Source: Alphaproteobacteria bacterium
Lineage (GTDB): Bacteria; Pseudomonadota; Alphaproteobacteria; Micavibrionales; UBA2020
Assembly (NCBI GenBank): GCA_028817795.1
Contig: JAPPOU010000046.1
Span: forward strand, 1 to 43,396
Direction of reading: 5' to 3'
DNA length: 43,396 nt
A program made the position numbers and the translations under genes. How positions within the stretch are numbered: position 1 is the stretch's first letter; every line of letters starts with the position of its first letter. The notes under the pieces were generated by a model that worked only from the letters and a program-made list of their open reading frames with translations, had not been told where the DNA came from and did not search any database. This document shows positions 16,502 through 25,830 of the stretch, one piece after another.

Positions 16502-17236
16502 ATGCCGGGACAAAAAAGAAATTACTATGAGGTTTTGGGCGTTACCCCCTCAGCGGATGAACGCACCATCAAAACAGCCTACCGCAAGATAGCGCTGAAA
16601 TATCACCCCGACCGCAACCCGAACAACCCCGCTGCCGAAGACATGTTTAAAGAGGCTGGAGAAGCCTTTTCTGTCCTGGGCGATAAAGAAAAACGCAAGC
16701 AATATGATATAGGCAACAACCCCTTCTCATTCGCCAGCATGTACCGCGAAATTATAAGCCTTGCCACAAGCGCCCTGCTGAATGTATGGCAAGTCGCTGG
16801 AGATGGTTGGGCACAGGTCAACAACACCCCGGAAGAACGCGAAAAGATGAAAAGCTTTGCGGAAGTTGGAAAAAAGACCTGGCAAAACATGATGGCCACG
16901 CCCATGCCTCCCTTATCCCGTCTGCAGCTTTATATGAAGATGCCCGGCGCTTACCTGCGCTATACCGCCGCACGCTTTAACAGCGAAACCGTAAAAAGCA
17001 AAACACAAGACACCTGCGCAATGAACAAACAGGTCTATGCCAACAAAGACGGCATGAATGCATTGCACCAATTCGTCTGGAATCTGGGGACGCAGACAGG
17101 AAACAGCGTACTATCAGAGGTTTTCAATGCCTGCCTGCGCCTTTCGTACGAAAAAGCCCACAGGGAAAGCCGGGATTACAGCACATTCGTACGTCATGCG
17201 AAAAAACAACGCGCATTACCCGAAACAACCATGTAA
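16502..17236 (+). CDS. J-domain protein with unknown C-terminal region
   Basis: 244 residues. The first ~70 form a J domain ([26 protein letters not shown] at residues 35-37, [21 protein letters not shown]), which stimulates the ATPase of DnaK-type chaperones. There is no G/F region of length and no zinc-finger repeats, so it is a class III J protein and not DnaJ itself. The remaining ~170 residues, with [22 protein letters not shown] and a basic end, are not recognised and presumably select the client. Monocistronic, divergent from rimP, with a near-consensus promoter. Confidence 0.88.
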   Translation: MPGQKRNYYEVLGVTPSADERTIKTAYRKIALKYHPDRNPNNPAAEDMFKEAGEAFSVLGDKEKRKQYDIGNNPFSFASMYREIISLATSALLNVWQVAGDGWAQVNNTPEEREKMKSFAEVGKKTWQNMMATPMPPLSRLQLYMKMPGAYLRYTAARFNSETVKSKTQDTCAMNKQVYANKDGMNALHQFVWNLGTQTGNSVLSEVFNACLRLSYEKAHRESRDYSTFVRHAKKQRALPETTM

Positions 17237-17271
17237 TCCAAAACCATGCTTGTCGTGCAGCTAGGCCAGAG

Positions 17272-17802
17272 TCAACTCGCCCTTGTCCGGTAATACCGGT
17301 TACAGGCATCCATCAGGGCTTCGCGCAGTTCCTTGCCCTTGGCACCGCCATCGCCCTGAATTTTTCCGGCAATCACGGCATTGATGGACATTTTGTGTGC
17401 AACGACAAGGTCCAGAACGTCTTTATCAACACCTGTAACGGTTTCAAGGAAATTGACGAGGATATTGCTGATTTCCGTGACCAGCGGATAATGGAACATT
17501 GTGCCCTGCGCTTTCAGCTGCATGGCCGGATAAATCAGCGCTTCAACGGCTTTTTCTCCTGTATAAGCGCCCGACTTGGCGTTTTGTATCGCCTCGTTCA
17601 AAACATCCATCAACATTTCCGCGATGGGATGGAAATCGACCTTGTTATATTCCAAAAGCTCTTGCGCCTTGACGATCACGTTTTCGTCAATGCCGCCCTT
17701 GCCAACATTTTGCTTGATCGTGTTCGGCGGGCTAATCAGTTCCGCCCTGCGAACCTTGGGCTGGTTTTGAAACTGGTCTGTGTTTTCCATCGTGTTGTCC
17801 AT
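17272..17802 (-). CDS. Conserved-looking protein of unknown function, paired with receiver gene
   Basis: 176 residues, all-helical in appearance, no signal peptide or membrane segment. The N-terminus is polar, followed by a helical core (IVKAQELLEYNKVDFHPIAEMLM, YPAMQLKAQGTMFHYPLVTEISNILVNFL, VDKDVLDLVVAHKMSINAVI) and a basic Arg-rich end. I do not recognise the family. It starts 27 bases after the receiver-domain gene upstream on the same strand, so the two are likely cotranscribed and may form a signalling pair. An alternative start is the Met at residue 5. Confidence 0.8.
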   Translation of the reverse strand: MDNTMENTDQFQNQPKVRRAELISPPNTIKQNVGKGGIDENVIVKAQELLEYNKVDFHPIAEMLMDVLNEAIQNAKSGAYTGEKAVEALIYPAMQLKAQGTMFHYPLVTEISNILVNFLETVTGVDKDVLDLVVAHKMSINAVIAGKIQGDGGAKGKELREALMDACNRYYRTRAS

Positions 17803-17829
17803 CCTGCCTGTTTCTTATTTGTTGCGGCG

Positions 17830-18396
17830 TTATTGTTTATCTTCCTGACGTCCCTGTATATCCCTTGCAGTCTTTGATGGCGACACCGTAACCTGTCGCG
17901 GCTTGGGCTGAGCCATTGACCGTCTTTCCGGCCCTTTATAATCCACATCGCGTTTGCGCCGGCGATCAGGCCCGAAATACCCATCGCTCTTCACAAACAA
18001 GCGCGGCTTTTCAATGAGCTGTTCAATACGCTGATACAAAGCGCGTGCCGTAAAGGGCTTCACCAGAAATTCAGTAATCCCGGAATCCCGTGCCATCAAA
18101 ACGCGTCGCTTTTGGCTATAGCCTGTCATTAATATAACGGGAACAAACGGGTTGGGGCTTTCGGGATGCGTGCGCAACGTCTTGGTCAGCTCCAGCCCGT
18201 TTTTGGGTTCTTCCAACCAGTCGGTAATGACAAGATCGGGGTTCAGCTTGCAGAACGTGCGAAAACCTTCTTCCGCGTTATAAGCGGAATAAATCTGGTT
18301 CACACCGAACGTCATCAAAACGTTCTTTGTCAAACTGAACATCGATTCAGAGCTTTCGACGATCAGAACTGTAATGTTTCTAAACTGATACGACAT
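17830..18396 (-). CDS. Response-regulator receiver protein with basic tail
   Basis: 188 residues. A CheY-like receiver domain covers about residues 8-130: hydrophobic first strand (VLIVESS), phospho-acceptor Asp in [15 protein letters not shown], Thr in LMTGYS, and the Lys in FLVKPF. The usual acidic pair after strand 1 is reduced to Glu-Ser, which may weaken magnesium binding. The C-terminal ~55 residues contain two GP[DE]RR motifs ([17 protein letters not shown]) and a basic end, with no DNA-binding domain. It lies upstream of an unknown helical protein, probably in one transcript. Confidence 0.88.
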   Translation of the reverse strand: MSYQFRNITVLIVESSESMFSLTKNVLMTFGVNQIYSAYNAEEGFRTFCKLNPDLVITDWLEEPKNGLELTKTLRTHPESPNPFVPVILMTGYSQKRRVLMARDSGITEFLVKPFTARALYQRIEQLIEKPRLFVKSDGYFGPDRRRKRDVDYKGPERRSMAQPKPRQVTVSPSKTARDIQGRQEDKQ

Positions 18397-18445
18397 ACGC
18401 CCCGCTGAATTCCAAAAACATACCCCAGACTCTCACACACTCCCT

Positions 18446-18507
18446 GACAGTTCCAGACTGTCTGAATCTATGTTATATCCCTATTGTAAAGGTCAAAACC
18501 TTACAAT
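18446..18507. repeat. Two dyads in the yebC upstream region
   Basis: GACAGT (18446-18451) and ACTGTC (18457-18462) form a perfect short dyad. A longer imperfect one, ATTGTAAAGGT (18483-18493) with ACCTTACAAT (18498-18507), has one extra base in the left arm and a four-base loop. Both lie between the divergent receiver gene and yebC and could be operators or a leader hairpin. No confident promoter was found here. Confidence 0.35.
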
Positions 18508-18536
18508 TCTTTAACGATTCAGATACAGGCGGAACC

Positions 18537-19292
18537 ATGGCAGGCCACTCCCAGTTCAAGAACATCATGCACCGAAAAGGAGCGCAAGACAAGAAGCGCG
18601 CCAAGCTTTTCAATAAGTTAGGGCGTGAAATTACCGTTGCCGCCCGTCTGGGGATGCCTGATCCCGAGGCCAACCCCCGCCTGAGGAACGCCATTGCCGC
18701 CGCCCGGGCCGCTAATATGCCAAATGACCGCATCAAGCGGGCCGTTGATTCGGGGACCCCCGGCGCCGGCGATTCCTCGGATTATGAAGACATCCGCTAT
18801 GAAGGCTATGGCCCCGGCGGCGTGGCCGTGATTGTCGAAGCCCTGACCGATAACCGCAACCGCACCGCCGCCGAAGTCCGCACCGCTTTTACTAAAAGCG
18901 GCGGCGCGCTGGGCGAAACAAATTCCGTTAGTTTCATGTTCGACAAGATCGGCTCCATCATATTTGCCGCCACCGTCGCCGATGCCGAAAAAATGTTCGA
19001 AGCCGCCGTTGAGGCTGGCGCAGAAAATGTCGAAAGCACAAAAGACGGCCACGACGTGACAACACAGCCCGAAGACTTCATTGCCGTCAAGGAAGCGCTG
19101 GAGAAAGTTTTTGGCGATGCGGAAAGCGCTGGCATCGTCTGGAAACCGCAAAACACAATCGCCATTGACGGTGAACAGGCCGAAGCCGTTTTCAAGCTGA
19201 TCGAAACACTGGAAGACAGCGATGACGTGCAAAACGTTTTTTCCAACTTCGAAGTTGATGCCGCTGTCCTTGAAAAACTGGCCGTGTCATGA
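18537..19292 (+). CDS. yebC: YebC/PmpR-family protein
   Basis: 251 residues, normal length. The diagnostic start [18 protein letters not shown] is followed by [27 protein letters not shown] and [31 protein letters not shown]. The family comprises DNA-binding regulators, and some members have been linked to translation of proline-rich stretches. It is followed 13 bases later by ruvC, the usual neighbour. Confidence 0.96.
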   Translation: MAGHSQFKNIMHRKGAQDKKRAKLFNKLGREITVAARLGMPDPEANPRLRNAIAAARAANMPNDRIKRAVDSGTPGAGDSSDYEDIRYEGYGPGGVAVIVEALTDNRNRTAAEVRTAFTKSGGALGETNSVSFMFDKIGSIIFAATVADAEKMFEAAVEAGAENVESTKDGHDVTTQPEDFIAVKEALEKVFGDAESAGIVWKPQNTIAIDGEQAEAVFKLIETLEDSDDVQNVFSNFEVDAAVLEKLAVS

Positions 19293-19305
19293 GGATTATC
19301 AGCCC

Positions 19306-19812
19306 ATGAAAATTATCGGCATTGATCCTGGCTTAACGCGCACCGGCTGGGGCGTAATTGAGGCCAAGGGCAGTCACTTAAAACACCTTGCGCACGGCGT
19401 GATTACAACACCGGCAAAGGCAGATTTGCCGCACCGTCTTACGCATATTTATGATACACTCGTGCACACCATCACCACATGGCAGCCGGATACGGCGGCG
19501 GTCGAGGAAACGTTCGTCAACAACAACCAAGCCTCGGCCCTAAAACTCGGCTTTGCCCGTGGCGTTGCGCTTTTGGCCCCTGCAAAGGCGGGGCTGGAGG
19601 TGGGGGAATACCCCGCAACGCTTGTCAAAAAAGCCGTAACCGGTGCGGGCAGGGCCGACAAGGCGCAAATACAGGCCGTGATTAAAATGCTGCTGCCGGG
19701 CATTGATGCGCCACCTGACGCTGCAGACGCGCTGGCTGTCGCCATCTGCCATGCGCATCATGCGTCAACAAAAACGCTGCTGGGCGGTGTGATGGCCGGC
19801 GGCAAGAGGTAA
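19306..19812 (+). CDS. ruvC: Holliday junction resolvase RuvC
   Basis: 168 residues. RuvC cuts Holliday junctions processed by RuvAB. The catalytic acids are present: Asp7 in GIDPG, Glu67/68 in VEET, and Asp138/Asp141 in PPDAADALAVA. NNNQASALKLGFARGV and the EYPATLVKKAVTGAGRADK region also match. The start is ATG 19306; an open frame further upstream overlaps yebC. Unusually it is cut off from ruvA by two ankyrin genes on the other strand. Confidence 0.97.
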   Translation: MKIIGIDPGLTRTGWGVIEAKGSHLKHLAHGVITTPAKADLPHRLTHIYDTLVHTITTWQPDTAAVEETFVNNNQASALKLGFARGVALLAPAKAGLEVGEYPATLVKKAVTGAGRADKAQIQAVIKMLLPGIDAPPDAADALAVAICHAHHASTKTLLGGVMAGGKR

Positions 19813-19817
19813 ACCCT

Positions 19818-21032
19818 TTATTTTGTTGATAGATTTCCAGCTTTTCTCTGCTGTGCGCGCCTGCGGATTTTACGCGTTTTTGTCGTGCCCTGCTTAGCCG
19901 CCTGCTGAAAACCCTTTGCAATATGCGCGCGGCGAATATCCGCCGCAGTATCGAAAATGTCCTTCATGTCCGGCGCATTTATAAAGCGTGGGTCACATAC
20001 AGAAACATCCGCGCCATGCGCAATCAAAGCGCGGGCCAGCTTTGGCATGCTACCTCCATAAGATGTGCACATCAGAACCGCCAGCGCCGTCTTGCCGCTG
20101 CGCCGGTCTTTTGCATCTACATCCGCACCAGCCTCTACAAGCTTTATAAGAGCGTCTTCGTTTCTTTGTTCAATAATGCCATCTATCAACTGCGCCCCCA
20201 AAAGACCGGGCGTCGCATCTGTCGTGCCTGCAGAAAGGATATGATACTTTTCGCAATAATGCGGCTGATTGGGGGTTGTATCCAACATCTCTGTCGGCAT
20301 CTGAATCCCTTTAATAGAAACGTCAGCGCCTTGTTCGACCATAACCCGCAGTAGATCAAGATCACCGACATAAGCCGCACCATGCAAAGGGGTTTCTCCA
20401 TTAGGGTTGCGTGTACTCAACCCGCCACCGCTACGCGCCAGACGTAAGCACCAGTCCTTGCGGTACAGCTCAGCGATAAGGTTGGTGTATAGCTCAAACG
20501 CCACGCTTTCTGCCACAACGCCCTCTTGGTCGGGAAACAAGAACGGCTCTTTTGCAGCCGCCTTATGCGCCACTGCCGGGTCTTTTCGCCACTGCTTTAG
20601 CTTTTTAAAGCCATTTTTAATACGGCGCGGCGCGCGTGCCGCTTCTTTCAAACACGCCAAAGCACCGCGAGAGCCATAGAGCACAAACGGCACAAATGCC
20701 GCAGCCCCCGCCAAGGCCCCCAAAAAAACCGCGCCAGATGAAACAGAAAGCGCGCCTGCTATCGCAGCACTACTCTGAAGCCCGATAGACAGGGCTGTCA
20801 TAGGCACCATAGACAAGCTGGCAACCCACAAAAAGCCCGCCATTTCAGAATTCCGCAGCCCCTTTGCCGCACGAAAGCGACGATGCGGGTTTCTGTACGC
20901 TTTGCGACGGCATATCTCGCGCATATCCTGCCACGCCCACCATACCGCTCCCATCACGCCACGCATCGGATCCATCACGGGCGCAAGAGCAGGGTGCTTT
21001 AACGTTTTTTTCGTTTTCTCCAGCATGCCCAT
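19818..21032 (-). CDS. Membrane-associated ankyrin protein with FQxA...GTxKxR tail
   Basis: 404 residues. A basic N-terminal region (1-62) is followed by a long Ala/Gly-rich hydrophobic stretch (about 65-120) that could form two membrane helices, a basic linker, and ankyrin repeats (about 205-375; NGETPLHGAAYVGDLDLLRVM, GADVDAKDR). The tail has FQQAAKQGTTKTRKIRRR. It is paralogous along its length to the upstream gene, with which it overlaps by one base (TAATG). The ankyrin part probably faces the cytoplasm. It sits immediately after ruvC, tail to tail. Function unknown. Confidence 0.88.
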   Translation of the reverse strand: MGMLEKTKKTLKHPALAPVMDPMRGVMGAVWWAWQDMREICRRKAYRNPHRRFRAAKGLRNSEMAGFLWVASLSMVPMTALSIGLQSSAAIAGALSVSSGAVFLGALAGAAAFVPFVLYGSRGALACLKEAARAPRRIKNGFKKLKQWRKDPAVAHKAAAKEPFLFPDQEGVVAESVAFELYTNLIAELYRKDWCLRLARSGGGLSTRNPNGETPLHGAAYVGDLDLLRVMVEQGADVSIKGIQMPTEMLDTTPNQPHYCEKYHILSAGTTDATPGLLGAQLIDGIIEQRNEDALIKLVEAGADVDAKDRRSGKTALAVLMCTSYGGSMPKLARALIAHGADVSVCDPRFINAPDMKDIFDTAADIRRAHIAKGFQQAAKQGTTKTRKIRRRAQQRKAGNLSTK

Positions 21033-22231
21033 TATATCTCTCGCTTCAGTGATGCAGGAGGCTGACGCCGACGGATACGGCGGGCTTTTGCAGTGCCGCG
21101 ATCAGACGCTTCTTGAAATTTCTTCTTTATTGCTGCCGCTTTTATAGCGGGGGCATTGTTTAACAGCTTCAAAACTATCGGTCTGTCGTATGCATGATCT
21201 GCAGCACTGTATTTAAACCTGTCTTTTATCTCTGTATCCGCACCATGTTCGATTAATGCGCGGATAAGCTCTGGCGCATTATCTCCAAACCGCATGGCCA
21301 TCATAAGAGGCGTTTCCTCGCTGGAAAAAGTGCGCAGGTTCACATTTGCGCCCTGACGAATAAGCGCCAAACTTTCTAATGTATGCCAGTTACCGGTCCC
21401 GCTTCTCATAAGGTCAATCAGTGCATACCCCATGCTATCCGGCGTTTTTTCTGTATTTTTCGTTTTAATAATATAAAGCGCCTCGTGCTGCATATCGTCA
21501 CCGCGCCACACTGAATATATAGAAGACTTAAAAGCCCTGCCGCTCTTATCCGCTACATCCACGTCCGCGCCGCGCCGGATCATCGCCCGCAAGGTCGTGA
21601 CATCACAATGCCTCTTCATAACAAAAACAGGTGTTTCCCCAAGATCGTTCCTCACAGATAAGTCGGCACCCTGTAGCACCAACGCCCGACCCCATGCCAC
21701 CGCATCTTGTTTCCAATTCTGCAGAATGTCCATGCCCATGCATTGCGACAGCAGGCTTGTTTTGTGTACGGGCGGCTCTTCACCTTTGCGCAAGGCGTTT
21801 GCAACCTTTAGACCATGGCCAAACCCTTGTGCGGCCGCCACCGTCAAATGAAACATTGGCAGCACAGTGGCCTTTGCCAGTTTCCCACCCGCAACCAGGG
21901 TGCAGCCACCGATAAAACCAGCCAAATAACCCGAAATTCCACTGACCGCAGCCACACCGGACAAAAGGGCAAAACCCGTCCCAATTCCCGCCACAAGACC
22001 GCCCATCCCCATAAAAACAACACCCAGCCCCTCGCTCCACCGCGCCACCCTTCGCATCCGTTTATTGGGGATAGACAAAAAGCTTTTATAGCCCGGCCAT
22101 TTTATGTTGCCGCGCCGATGCTCTTCTCTCCCCTTTTTGATCCACCACCACGCCCGCGCCATTTCACGCCCGGCATGGACCAAGGGCTGGACCACAAAGG
22201 GATGAGAGAGATATTTTTTTATGTTTTTCAA
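21032..22231 (-). CDS. Membrane-associated ankyrin protein with FQxA...GTxKxR tail
   Basis: 399 residues, same plan as its downstream paralogue: basic N-terminus (WWWIKKGREEHRRG), a hydrophobic Gly/Ala-rich stretch at about 68-128 able to form two membrane helices, then degenerate ankyrin repeats (about 165-375; GADLSVRNDLGETPVF, GADVDVADKSG, GANVNLRT, GADTEIKDR). The tail has FQEASDRGTAKARRIRRR. It has its own strong promoter in the gap to ruvA. It is the first gene of a two-gene minus-strand operon inserted between ruvC and ruvA. Function unknown. Confidence 0.88.
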   Translation of the reverse strand: MKNIKKYLSHPFVVQPLVHAGREMARAWWWIKKGREEHRRGNIKWPGYKSFLSIPNKRMRRVARWSEGLGVVFMGMGGLVAGIGTGFALLSGVAAVSGISGYLAGFIGGCTLVAGGKLAKATVLPMFHLTVAAAQGFGHGLKVANALRKGEEPPVHKTSLLSQCMGMDILQNWKQDAVAWGRALVLQGADLSVRNDLGETPVFVMKRHCDVTTLRAMIRRGADVDVADKSGRAFKSSIYSVWRGDDMQHEALYIIKTKNTEKTPDSMGYALIDLMRSGTGNWHTLESLALIRQGANVNLRTFSSEETPLMMAMRFGDNAPELIRALIEHGADTEIKDRFKYSAADHAYDRPIVLKLLNNAPAIKAAAIKKKFQEASDRGTAKARRIRRRQPPASLKREI

Positions 22232-22271
22232 CAGCTTATAAAAACCTCGTGCACGTATTTAAGGTGATAAC

Positions 22272-22300
22272 AGTGTAACATTATGTGTATAATTTGTCAA
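22272..22300 (-). promoter_or_regulatory. Strong promoter of the ankyrin pair
   Basis: On the minus strand, a perfect TTGACA (22295-22300) and TACACT (22272-22277) are 17 bases apart. It drives the two genes ending at 19818. Confidence 0.75.
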
Positions 22301-22344
22301 TATGTAAAATAATATACGTTTTTCCGCCCCAAATACGCCAAAAC

Positions 22345-22373
22345 GTGCCATTTGCGCAGCCACCCGCTATAAT
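22345..22373 (+). promoter_or_regulatory. Promoter of ruvA operon
   Basis: A perfect TATAAT (22368-22373) has GTGCCA (22345-22350) 17 bases upstream. It would let ruvAB be transcribed independently of ruvC, which the inserted ankyrin genes have separated. Confidence 0.6.
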
Positions 22374-22414
22374 GCCCCCCAGCTTCGGGATCCTTTCGAA
22401 ACGGACACATATAT

Positions 22415-23047
22415 ATGATTGCAAAATTAACTGGCGTGATCGACGGCACGGGCACAGCCCATGTCATTATCGATGTCAACGGCGTGGGCTATCTGGTCCA
22501 TGCCTCTGGCCGCACACTCTCACGCATTGGCGCGAACAAGGGGGCGGCTGTCAGCCTGCTCATCGAAACCATCGTGCGCGAAGACCAGTTCACGTTGTAT
22601 GGCTTTGCCGATGCGGCGGAAAAGGAATGGTTCCAGATTCTCTGCACCGTGCAGGGCGTAGGCGCAAAGGCGGCGCTGGCAATTTTAAGCGCTGTTGCGC
22701 CCGAACAACTGCCCGTGGTGATTGCAGCGGGCGATAAATCAGCGCTGCGCCGCGCAGAGGGCGTGGGTGAAAAGTTGGCCGTGCGGATTGTGACGGAACT
22801 GAAAGACAAAGCCGGGAAAATCGCGCTGGGCCAGACTGCCACGCAAAAAGGCACACAGAAAAAGGGCACAGTCACCACTGCACCTGCCGCTGGCGGCATT
22901 GCGAACGATGCTGTTTCAGCCCTTATCAACCTTGGCTATGGCCGCGCAGAAGCTTTCGGCGTTGTCTCAAACATTGTCGGCACGAAAGGGGATGCCGTTG
23001 ACCTTGGCGAACTGATCCGTGAAAGCTTAAAGGAGCTGAGCGCATGA
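22415..23047 (+). CDS. ruvA: Holliday junction DNA helicase subunit RuvA
   Basis: 210 residues. RuvA binds the junction as a tetramer and recruits RuvB. The OB-like start [13 protein letters not shown] and the [10 protein letters not shown] motif are followed by two helix-hairpin-helix segments ([36 protein letters not shown]) and the C-terminal RuvB-binding domain ([20 protein letters not shown]). Its TGA overlaps the ruvB ATG as ATGA. Confidence 0.97.
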   Translation: MIAKLTGVIDGTGTAHVIIDVNGVGYLVHASGRTLSRIGANKGAAVSLLIETIVREDQFTLYGFADAAEKEWFQILCTVQGVGAKAALAILSAVAPEQLPVVIAAGDKSALRRAEGVGEKLAVRIVTELKDKAGKIALGQTATQKGTQKKGTVTTAPAAGGIANDAVSALINLGYGRAEAFGVVSNIVGTKGDAVDLGELIRESLKELSA

Positions 23048-24093
23048 ACACAGATACACGCGCTATATCCGGTGATTACCAACCCGAAGCGGACGGCGGG
23101 GAAGGCTCGATCCGGCCCCTTACCCTTGCCGATTTTACGGGGCAAGACAAAGCACGGGAAAACCTTGCCGTTTTCATCACCGCCGCAAAGGAAAGGCAAG
23201 AGCCACTGGACCATGTTTTATTCTATGGCCCGCCCGGTCTTGGCAAAACAACGCTGGCGCAGATTGTGGCAAAAGAAATGGGCGTGAACTTCCGCGCCAC
23301 GTCCGGCCCTGTTATTTCAAAGGCAGGCGATCTGGCCGCCATTTTAACGAACCTGCAACCCAACGATGTTTTGTTTATCGACGAAATCCACCGCCTGAAC
23401 GCGGCGGTAGAGGAAATTTTGTACCCCGCGATGGAAGACAGGCACCTTGACCTGATTATCGGCGAAGGCCCGGCTGCGCGGTCGGTGCGCGTTGACCTGC
23501 CCCCTTTTACACTGGTCGCCGCCACAACGCGGTCAGGCATGGTGACGCGCCCCTTGCGCGAACGTTTCGGTATTCCGCTACGGCTGGAGTTTTACAAACC
23601 TACGGAACTCGTGCGCATCGTCACCCGCGCCGCAAAGCTTATGGACATGAAAATGACGGACGAAGGCGCGCTGGAAATTGCCAAGCGCTCGCGTGGCACG
23701 CCGCGTATTGCAGGCCGCCTGACCCGCCGCGTGCGTGACTTTGCCCTTGTCGGACAGCATAAAGTAATTGATGCCCGCGTCGCCGATGCCGCGCTGTTGC
23801 GCATGGAGGTCGATGGCGCAGGCCTCGATTCGATGGACCGCCGCTATATGGCTTGCATTGCTGAAAACTATGCAGGCGGACCTGTGGGCGTTGATACCGT
23901 CGCCGCGGCATTATCGGAACAGCGCGATGTGCTGGAAGACGTTGTGGAGCCATATCTAATGCAATGCGGCCTGATTTTGCGCACACCACGGGGGCGCATG
24001 ATTTCGGATGCGGGGTATAAACATCTAGGCCTTGCCCCGCCTGCGAACACACACCAGCTCGACCTTATCAGCGGAGATGACGATACGCCATGA
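23044..24093 (+). CDS. ruvB: Holliday junction branch-migration ATPase RuvB
   Basis: 349 residues. RuvB is the AAA+ motor of branch migration. Walker [10 protein letters not shown] lies at residues 62-70, Walker B in [11 protein letters not shown], sensor 1 in LVAATTRSG, the arginine finger region in PLRERFG, and the C-terminal winged helix in [21 protein letters not shown]. It overlaps ruvA upstream and ybgC downstream, both by ATGA. Confidence 0.98.
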   Translation: MNTDTRAISGDYQPEADGGEGSIRPLTLADFTGQDKARENLAVFITAAKERQEPLDHVLFYGPPGLGKTTLAQIVAKEMGVNFRATSGPVISKAGDLAAILTNLQPNDVLFIDEIHRLNAAVEEILYPAMEDRHLDLIIGEGPAARSVRVDLPPFTLVAATTRSGMVTRPLRERFGIPLRLEFYKPTELVRIVTRAAKLMDMKMTDEGALEIAKRSRGTPRIAGRLTRRVRDFALVGQHKVIDARVADAALLRMEVDGAGLDSMDRRYMACIAENYAGGPVGVDTVAAALSEQRDVLEDVVEPYLMQCGLILRTPRGRMISDAGYKHLGLAPPANTHQLDLISGDDDTP

Positions 24094-24497
24094 CCAGGCA
24101 CACCGAACATCATCTGCCTGTCCGCGTGTATTACGAGGACACGGACGCCGCCGGAATCGTCTACCACGCAAGCTATGTCCGCTTTGCCGAACGCGGCCGC
24201 ACCGAAATGCTGCGTGATGCAGGATATGAACACGCCACGCTTTTAAAGGAACAGGGTATCGCATTTGCCGTTGTTTCCATGCAGATCGACTTTAAAGCGC
24301 CCGGCAAGCTGGATGAAGAATTAACGGTAGCATCCAAGGTGACAAAGCTGGGCGGCGCCAGCATGCACCTGCTGCAAACCGTGCGCCGGGGCACAGAAGA
24401 CCTCTGCGCCATGAAAGTCGCGCTGGTCTGCATCGACAAGAACATGAAAGCCGTAAGGCTGCCGGATGAAGTGCGGGAGATTTTTAAGAATGTCTGA
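24090..24497 (+). CDS. ybgC: Tol-Pal system acyl-CoA thioesterase YbgC
   Basis: 135 residues, hot-dog fold thioesterase of the 4HBT family. The active-site motif [26 protein letters not shown] is split by the catalytic Asp at residue 17. YbgC is the customary first gene of tol-pal clusters; its homologues hydrolyse acyl-CoA and are associated with phospholipid enzymes. It overlaps ruvB by ATGA. Confidence 0.94.
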   Translation: MTRHTEHHLPVRVYYEDTDAAGIVYHASYVRFAERGRTEMLRDAGYEHATLLKEQGIAFAVVSMQIDFKAPGKLDEELTVASKVTKLGGASMHLLQTVRRGTEDLCAMKVALVCIDKNMKAVRLPDEVREIFKNV

Positions 24498-24635
24498 CAA
24501 AAACCGCACATACCCACTATCTCACCCCGCCGCAGGGCGGGGTCTGGCCGCATGCAAAAATATATCTGGCGGCTTTGCCGCGCCGGATGCCGTCCTGCGG
24601 CGACATGGCATGAACAAGGAAACGAGGGGAAAACA
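24498..24635 (+). other. Hairpin-rich spacer between ybgC and tolQ
   Basis: The 138-base gap carries a stable stem, ACCCCGCC (24524-24531) with GGCGGGGT (24536-24543), and a weaker GCGGC/GCCGC pair near 24570. No T-run follows, so these are not simple terminators. They may adjust tolQRA expression or mRNA stability. No gene or tRNA was seen. Confidence 0.4.
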
Positions 24636-25378
<743 letters not shown>

Positions 25379-25379
<1 letters not shown>

Positions 25380-25816
25380 TGGGCGCAAAACTGACAGGCC
25401 GCCAGCGGTCACGCCATGCACGCGGCATGATGTCTGAAATTAACGTCACCCCCATGGTCGACGTCATGCTGGTGCTTTTGGTGATTTTCATGGTCACGGC
25501 CCCCATGCTGACAGCCGGGGTCGAAGTAAACCTGCCCAAGGCCGGCGCAAAAGCCATGGCCCAGCCGGACAATGCGCCGCTGGAAATCTCTGTTGATAAA
25601 AAGGGCGTTATTTTCATTGGCGAGACAAAAACATCTGCAAGCGCACTGAAAGCACGGCTGGAAGCTATCGCCGCCGAAGTGCCGGACAGGCGTGTTTACA
25701 TCAAGGCCGATGACGGCCTTGGCTACGGCAAGGTCATGGAGGTCATGGCCATCGTCAATACATCCGGACTGACAAAAATCGCGCTGGTTACTGACCCTGC
25801 GCGCGCAAAAAACTGA
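25379..25816 (+). CDS. tolR: Tol-Pal proton channel subunit TolR
   Basis: 145 residues. ExbD/TolR family: a short cytoplasmic N-terminus, one membrane helix with the proton-relay Asp in [20 protein letters not shown], and a periplasmic domain ([33 protein letters not shown]). It follows tolQ directly and precedes the MBL-fold gene by 14 bases. Confidence 0.97.
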
Positions 25817-25830
25817 ACAGGGAGGACTTT

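Noticed and set aside
24498..24635. tRNA or small RNA gene between ybgC and tolQ
   Set aside because: Hairpins are present, but no cloverleaf, CCA end, promoter or terminator could be found.
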